A stretch of DNA of 64,000 bases from Schistosoma haematobium (lineage: Eukaryota > Platyhelminthes > Trematoda > Strigeidida > Schistosomatidae): assembly GCF_000699445.3 (NCBI RefSeq), contig NC_067195.1, positions 51,502,465 through 51,566,464 of the forward strand, in the 5' to 3' direction. Shown here piece by piece: positions 48,401 through 57,400 of this stretch (within the stretch, counting starts at the first letter, position 1; each line of letters starts with the position of its first letter). A model generated the notes under the pieces. It saw only the letters and a list, made by a program, of their open reading frames with translations, was not told the origin of the DNA and made no database searches. The position numbers and the translations under genes were made by a program.

Positions 48401-51400
48401 AATTAAATTTCAGGATTAAGAATAGTTATTATCACTTCATGATTAAAATAATTTTTATCTGTGATATACGGTATACCATGGAATCGGTATTATTGTTTTT
48501 AGTTTATATTTATAAATATCTCTTATTGTTGAGAGATAAGAAGAGAAGTGTGTAAACCGTTCCTGAATATACGTAATTAAACAATAATGATATCGTACTA
48601 TAATAAATACTACTGAAACATAAAATATTAGTACATTTTTAAGATAATCTTCATATGAATATAGGTAATATGTTAATTGAGATGAGATATAGCTTATCAT
48701 TAGTATTATTAAACCTAGCAATTACTTAAATAATGATTAATCAGTCAAGATATTCAAATCATAATAAATCTGTTCAGTTCATCTTTTTTTAACTACAAAG
48801 CGGAAATCCAGTTAAAGCTTAGGTTATTGAATTTGGATAATTTCCTTTTTTTAAATTAAAAACTTAATGATAATGTGACTGGTGAGTGAATTACAGAGGA
48901 AAGAAAAAAAACATATGATAGTGACTTGATGTCTTATTTTATACTGGAGGTGTGGTGTGTGCTACTGATATCCATAGATGTAAATAGTATATATCATCAG
49001 TCGAAAGTGAAATGTTTGGTGGCAGAAGGTTGAGAAAATCTGAGAGAAGAGAACGAGAACAGTGAGTGATTGGTATAGAAATGAAGGAACGATAAAGTTT
49101 GAGACAATTTGTGGACATTTTGCAAATGACGTATTTACTGTATGGTTCACAGATTTTACTAAGATATTCTGTAGTGTTGTATTCACTTTGTCTCCGCCTG
49201 TGTTCTCATTCATTATAGAGGGTGATATGAATATGATTTGTATATTTGTGAACACAATAATAAAGTTACTGATATTTTATCCTTTGTACAGTCATGATTT
49301 TCTATTTTGAAAATAGTCTACGACAATTATACACAAGTAACCTAACTGGGAACAAATAACTCAAAGGTAAAATCTAATTAGCAAACAGAATGTATGAAGT
49401 AATTTATCACAAGTTCATATTAATTGATTTAACTGGTAAGTAGAATTTATTTCAATGAACTAATTGAATAGTAAGTATTTCATAGAGCTTTTAATCAATG
49501 ATAAAAATAATATCTTGAATTCATTGAAGTTAGAAATATGAATCATTCATGAATAACTCAGTAGTTTTAAGTAGTAGTTTACAGTTCTTTATTAGCTTCG
49601 ATGTTGTAATAGAAATAAATGTGTTTGTCTGGATCGATTAACCGTAAAATGATGGTTTTTATTTTTTGTACCATATCTGCAGTGAAGAATTCCAATACCA
49701 GTAAAATCATTAAAATGCTTTTGATTTGATTGGTCACTCGGTCACTGAAGTGTAGGAATATTCAGATAATTAAAATTATTTCATTCTTTCAATTGAAGAA
49801 TAGTGTTTCTTAGGTTCTGAATATGTGATATATAAGAACTGCAAACTGATATAGATCAGCCACTTTATGTCAGTACATTATAAACCCATTCTTCCGTTTA
49901 TAAAAGATAATGATAATTTAACTAAAAATCAACTCATCTCCATATAAAATAATTAAAGTAAGGCCACTTAGCTTTACTCACCATAGATGCTCCTTGTGCA
50001 TCTAGTCGATCAAGGTCTGCACCAGCTTTGTATAAGGCTTCCATATCTGCAAGCATTTCACATTCTGGCACCCGATGCCAATCGTCTATTTCTTCTTGTG
50101 TTATGCCTTTTAGAACAAGAGAAATACACATATTATCAAAATCTTTATTTTTATCCCCTTTTTTGTTGTTTTTCGATATAAAGGATATTTTGGAAAGGTA
50201 ACATGTTTACAAGATTCATTTCCATGAGATATCACTTTACTGATAACAGAGCTGCAAAAACATGTATATGAATTAGGTGCTTTTATGAAGACATATATCT
50301 TGAAGGTAGATTTGTGCCACAGACTGACTCCAGCTGAAGAAGCATAGAAAATCAGAGATCACTGAACACCTGTCTCATCCAGTTCAAAGACTCTTCAGAG
50401 ATGAGCATTCTTGACAGACTTCGACAGTCATGAGCATAATACTTTCAAACTACTGAGAAAACTCAGATTATCCACATTTTCGAATACCGTCTAATATCGT
50501 TTTATTTTATCATCTAATTTTAATTATGGTTATCTTGTATAAATTGAGTAGATTCACATATTCACAATATTATACACAATGACTTACCTTTTAAATCATG
50601 AAACCTAACCTTTTAACCTGATCTGTAGTTGTTTCAAATGAATTTAGATTATTCATATGACATATTTTTACTTACTAAACCGTGTAGTCTGTAATTATGC
50701 GGTTATAATAGATTAAAACAGGTATACACTAATTATGATGAACAACTACCTAGTTGAAGGCTCCGAGAAGACGTGAATAAAACAGTAAAAGCACACTAAA
50801 GAATTAATCACCACAAAATTGTTTTATAACTAGGCCGGATAGTATTTTTTTTGTTATTTTCCAATGAGTAGAAAAATTGCACTTCTAGTGTTTCGTCACT
50901 TAATGTAAGCCACTTCTTCAGAGTAGATATATAATTTTCAACCCAATGTTCGATTTATTTGAAACTATCAAGTCTAACCTTGGTATTGATAACTTATAAG
51001 CTTAATAGCGTTGACTCCTTTTTTGTTTTATTACTCCTGTAGTCAGAATGAAAACTTGCGACACTTTTATAAAGTATAATTTATAAATACTTCATCTATT
51101 TCTATTTTATGACATTATTCATTAGTTTATCTTACATTTACATTTAGTATCATACCTTCGACATTCTAACAATGTTTCGAAAGTACCAATAATTTAACAG
51201 CATCAGTATCTCTGTTTATTTCATCTTAAATAGTTCCATTTTCTAATTAAATTTTTGAAACAATCCATATTTCATTGAATCTTTGGAAAATAACCAACTT
51301 TCATGAACGCGGTTCACGTACTAAATGTTCCTGAAACATAGAAAATTCTTGTACCTCTGAGTCTGAAACTCATTGATGATCTGTGCAGCCAAATCGGGAA

Positions 51401-54400
51401 ATCAAATTTTTGGCATTAGTTCAAAATAGTTTTATTCAAGAGGTTATGAAGACAGATGTAATTTATGGCCGGTTTTCATTACCAAATGATATCATTTGGG
51501 AAGCCACTGACAGTCACATGGTTGGTCTTAGTTCTTTTCAGATATGCTAACCCATGTCACCATCAGAAATAAGACCTGAGACCTTCAGGTTTCGCCTCAA
51601 ATACCTTACATTGAGATCGCATGTTTAAAATTCAGTGACCCGCAGTTTTCCAACTTTAATAATTGGTTGTGACTGTTAAAATTTAATTATGTCGCGTTTT
51701 ACTGTGAACCGATTGAAGTTGGAGATGCAGACTAGTGATTTCAAGTTAGTGGTTCAATTGCAAGGAGCTCTCTAAGAGTTTTAAAGTTAAACTCTTGGTT
51801 GAATTTTTGGTGCATTTTTTCCGAATAGTTTCAAATCAGAGGGGAACGATTGTTTAGTGTATTATGGTTTCAATCAGTCCTCAAAAAATCACTTCATGGG
51901 TTAAATCGAAAGTGTCTACTATAATACAGTATAAGTTTCCTAACTGGTATAGATGTGTACACGAATCAGAAAATAATCATTTCGGTATTGAATTTCGTCG
52001 CATATGACTACCGTCTAAACTGTATCAACATTCTGTTTTTATGAAATTTAATCTAAAATGGTTCATTTTCAATAAAATCGACGAAATCGATTAACAATAA
52101 TCATCGATACAAATTAGCGTTTTTCAGTTGAGTGTTTTAATTAAGCCATCAGACACATAAATTCAGTTATTTATGAATAAATATCTAGAAGTTTGAAGGT
52201 ATGAATGTGTGTACACGTTAAGCAAATAGAAAGGTGGATTATATGATGTGTGTATATGCTCACATAATCAGCCAAACATATGAAGTACGTGAAACAAAAT
52301 ACTAAACATTTAATCAATTAAAAGCCAGCATACTTGCAACTCCACACACACAAAGACACGGAAAACTCATATTACCTTTTATCTATCTGTTTATTAAGAT
52401 GTCAGGTTTGTTTAATCGATTGAGCTAAAATTTACATTTTCTGTTCTCTTATTAACAAGTTATTTGATGTAGCCTAGTTTACCTGAAAACACATAGCTAG
52501 ACAGTTTTTCTTCAATTTCTAATTACGTATTCCATCTATCTAACAGAAGGTATTGAAAAGGATGTGCTATATGAACTACATTCTTAGCAAATCAGTATAG
52601 TCATAGAATAGGTAAATAAACACGAAAACGCTTGAAAGTTTGTACTAAGTGAGCTAAAACAAGCCATTTTACAATATCAATGCTTAATATCCAACTGTGT
52701 TGATGCCTAACTTCAACTAATCCACGAAATTGAGCGACATATCCACCACTGTCTTCAGTGAGTTACTATCTCACAACAGACCTGGTTGAACTCCACTGGT
52801 CACTACTTCTCACCAGAACTTTATGGTGATTGTAGTAATTTAATAGTTGAATTCATGAGTCAATTAAAGCTAGAAAACCACAGAAACCCTGGAAGCACTG
52901 GATGACCGTTTCGTTTTAGTATAGAACTCCTCAGCAGTGCTCATCCATGTTCCCCCTCTGAGGATTCGAACCCAAGACTCTCGGTCTTTCGAGCGAAACA
53001 TTAACATCATCAGATGCCGGCTCAGTGGTCCAGAGTTTGGGTGTTCGTGCACGAGTTCGAATATTCTGGGTTCGAATCCCGTGAGCTGGATAGTGGATGC
53101 GCACCGTTGAAGAGTCCCAGGTCAGGAAGAAATGGCCATCTAGTGCTTTCAGGTTTTCCATGGTGGTCTAGCTTCAACTGACTCATGATCTTAACAATTG
53201 AAATTACTATAATATCCACAAAAGCCATCTGACATTTTGCAATTGTTTGACATTATTGAAAAAACAATTACAGATGAATTATCGTATAGAATTATTTGAT
53301 TTGAAGAAACAAAATTAGGATGGGTTTTTTAGTTTGAATCGGATCACATAGCCATAGTTTACATTTGTCATATTGACTGATTAGGAACACCTTATCGATG
53401 ACCAAGATTTATTTGATAGCAAGATAAATTAATGATGGAGATAATTTCATCCGTAAAATTTAATATTTTATACACTTTATGTATAAGTAAGTACTCATTT
53501 GTCAATCTATCTGGTTTTTAGTGGGATGATAGTTGAATGACAAAAAATAAAATACTATCTTTATAGTGACCAATAATGTACATTGTTAACGGAAGTAGAG
53601 CTTATGATTTAAGTGTAGTCAATTCAAGTAGACCAGTAGACGGTACATAGATTTTATTACTTAAAAAATAGTCATTAATGATTGATAAATAATCGGAACT
53701 GTATTTTTCTTCTAGACGAGTAAGATAAATTTAAAACAATAGGTTACGATTCAAAATTATTTATTTACTTTTAGTGAAGGACAGGTTCAAGTAATCACAA
53801 AGTGCAAACATTCAGTCAGTCAGCTACAACGTAGGACCAGCCACATATATTCATCGGTCCAAGTTGCCACACCTCATTAGCACAACAAGATGAACAACGG
53901 ATTCATAGAAATAGTTAAGTCAGTGGTGGTAATATATAAGAGAAAGATTGCATATAAGGATATGGTACAGGCAGAAAGAATTAGTTCGTAGAAAAAAAGA
54001 TATGAAGCGAATTTAATGTCATAGTTTAAGGTAAGAAAGAGAGTGTATACACCTTCGCCACTGTGATCGATTCTGAGCCATATCACTCAGAGTCTCCAAC
54101 CACTGGTTAAAATAGTCACGCGGAACCCAACCAAGTAGTCTGCATCTACCAACATGGCACAGACTAGAAGTTAGTGTCTTCAAGCACTGATGCCACGTTT
54201 TGGTTTGGCCGCCCCTAACTGTCTTCCAACCATCCCCAACACTAGTCAGTATTGCACGTTGTGGTAATCGATGACAGTTCGCCATAAGCTCTGACTCGAT
54301 TAGTAGTGTTCGAGTAAAGAGCCTTTACAAGATTTATGTACTTCTGAGGTATGCTTTTCAATCACAGACCGTTGTTGCTACCTTGACGTGGTGGTCGGGC

Positions 54401-57400
54401 TTGCCTATCGTAATGAAGCAACTAAGCTATACTGGCTGGAAAAACCGTTCCTCAAGGTCCTACCATGCCAGACAGGTCGTTTGAAGAGCGGTAAGACTAA
54501 AAGCAACCAACCCAAGGTCCGAAGGCGAAGTCGTGCTGCTGACTGTAAAGAGGTTTGACAGCAGTTAGGTGTTTTCTTTAAACAACCAGCATGACAGCGA
54601 TGCTGCCTTCCCACAAGGAGGAGTGGGATTAGTAAAAGTCGACCACAAAAGTGCACACCTCGCCTTATCTCACGGATATCCATCTCCGGCGCTAAGGTCT
54701 CAAGAATTAAGAGCTAATACAAAAATTACTCATAAAAAGGTCGTGTGTGATCAACTTTAAGCAGTTTTCCCTTGGGCGCCGCGGTCACGCTAAAATTTGA
54801 AAATATGAATTTGTTTTAGACTTAATTATCATGTTTGGAAAATTAATTTGGACTTAAAACATCGAAAGCTGATGAGAACTTATTGGAAAACAATATTCTT
54901 TATTTATTTATCTAAGATCTTAATATAGAGATATTGTAATGATCAGACAAATTCACATCATGAGCGGAAGATGGCTGAAGTACTATTAAAATCCAAGAAT
55001 TATTGGTTATTCTTATAGAATAAAGAACTTGGCATAGATGTCTATTAGTTCAAGTTTACTAATATCATATCAACATAACGAGGTGAGAAATAATTAGAGT
55101 TGATAAAACGTTTATGTGAGTGAAAAATAAAGCATAGGAAAATTAATTCTTAAGGAACATACAGCGAAATCGGGAAATGAAAGGGATGACATAATATTAT
55201 TAGTACAAATTTCTTATTGGATACAGAGTTTGTGAAGAATAGTATGAATCAAATCAATTACCACAAAGGATTTATAGTAAATTATAATTGTTGGCTCAGT
55301 AGTGACTGCTTTAGAGACTAATCTCTGACTAGCAGGGTTCATTTATATATAGAGTAAGGAAGTTGAACACTAAAGGCACTACATGATTGTTGCGTTTTAT
55401 CGTGAATTAAATGAGATTAAAAGTTTGGATCCGTGGATTCCAAATTAATAATCTGAAGAATTACTGCCTGGAAAAATGAGGTCCATGACATGATCATGAA
55501 CGTATACTACTATGTAGTTACACAATGTTTAATATTCTACATTATTCAATGGTATCTCAGTCAGTATCGATTTGTGACGTAAACGATTTATGAATTTCCG
55601 GTCAATAAAAAACTAACCTCTTTTATCCATTTCGGTTTCTACTAAATTCAGTGTTGGTCCAGGCATACAACATTCATAAGGCATATTACCATCAACATTC
55701 ATAGCTAGTAGATCTGCACCGCTACAGAAAATGATTAAAAACATAAAATGAAATATATTAGGAGTTAAATCGGTATTTATCATTAGATCGATCTTCTTTA
55801 ATTTTTCAAGATAAACAAACAAATGACAACCATCAAGAACACTTTGAATACTAACTCAAGTAAAATTACTAAATTCGATTGGAAGTTTTATATCACTGAC
55901 TGGCTTTATTTAGACGATCATTGAAAATCAAGAAGTACTGAACAGCTGTTTCGTCAGAGTTCCTTAGTAGAAGTACATACCACCGTACCTATTATATTCA
56001 GGCTTACTAGGGATCGTTTAACCTTCAGACCACTGAGGTAACATCCAGTGGTTTACATTTTCACTTTTCCTCAATCAGTCATGCTTATCTGTAAACGTAT
56101 ACTATCGTCATATTTATAGGATCATGATGTTGGCAACTTAATGTGTTTACTGTGTACCAGAAGGAAAATTATTGATGATAGAATGTAATCAAACAACAGA
56201 TTCATATCTTCTTTAAGGAATTTTGAATAACTAACACCAATACAGATGATAAAAATTTAAATAAATTATTGGTTTACATAAAATATTACTAGCTAACCGG
56301 TATCACAGGCTAAGAATTTCACCAATGGTACATGGTATGACTTAGTAAGGTATTACTCCATATTATTATTATTATCCTTTTGCTGCTAATTTACCAAGTA
56401 AAAAGTTTATTAACTCAATTTAAAGCTACACAATTTTTAAGCAAAGATGGATAGTGGCTAGCAGTGGAATCCAGGACGCGCGTTTCGTCCTGTTTGGGAC
56501 TCGTCAGCTGGATGTACCTGCATCTCAGAGTTGATGTTCACTCTGGGACTCGAACTCAGTACCGTTCGCTTCAAACGCCATCGCGTTATCCACTTAGCTA
56601 CTGAGTCCTGATAGCCACTTGCTTGTGCAATGGGTTGAAGTTTAATTCACTTGATGTTTTACTTGAATCTTCCCATTGATGTTTTTGGACTGAAATTGAT
56701 CAGTCTCTTATTGGCATATGTGCATATTGTGCGTATGCCTCGATATTGCCTTAATTTACAAGCATTATAAGCAAAGATGGATAGTGACTGATCAATTTCA
56801 GTCCAAAAACGTCAATGGGAAGATTCAAGTAAAACAATATCAAGTGAACTACACAATTTTTGTTATGAGCGGTATTGCTGTCCAAGCTAAAATAAACGAA
56901 TTACAATTGGAATTTGTAATCGATCGATTGAAAGTCGAGTATACTAAACAACAAATTACCACTTCACATTCATCAATGGATCATTGATAATCATTAATAT
57001 TACACTTGGAAATATTAATAAATTTCATTGAAAATATTGACAAAGTTAGAATATTTTTAGAAAAAAAAATTTTTTTTATTTTCAAGAAAAGAATTGCAAA
57101 AAAATTGTCCAAAGGGAAAAAAAAAAAGAAAAAAACGGAATATAAAAATAGTTTGATCCGTTTTTGTTTTTTTCAGAATTTTATATTTTACATATATATG
57201 TGTATTTTATTGTTTTGTACTAAAATGTATTTATTTATGAAAATGTAATTAAGTATAAAAATGTAAGTATATTTACTTGTATAAAACAAAAATTAGCTAA
57301 TTGCCAACATTATTTTTTATTTCTCTATCTAATTTCTGTCCCATAGTACTTTTATTCTGTTATCACAGTTACAAAAAAAATGATCATAAGTACATTTTAC

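Larger units (their letters stand above)
43991..49981 (-). other. 6.0-kb PPP1R16-like intron
   Basis: Contains HH-A SINEs (45515-45790, 46655-46980), a LINE-like tail (47345-47470) and R2 (48955-49260). The remainder is AT-rich and unremarkable. Confidence 0.8.
50107..55617 (-). other. 5.5-kb PPP1R16-like intron
   Basis: Contains a fold-back F fragment at 50860-50960, an HH-A pair (52690-53225) and a rearranged LINE A (53812-54792). A possible very old HH-A trace lies around 50340-50440. Otherwise AT-rich, nothing recognised. Confidence 0.75.

Noticed and set aside
50340..50440. Old HH-A hammerhead on the minus strand
   Set aside because: Only scattered similarity (CACTGAACACCTGTCTCATCC); order of other HH-A parts not confirmed.
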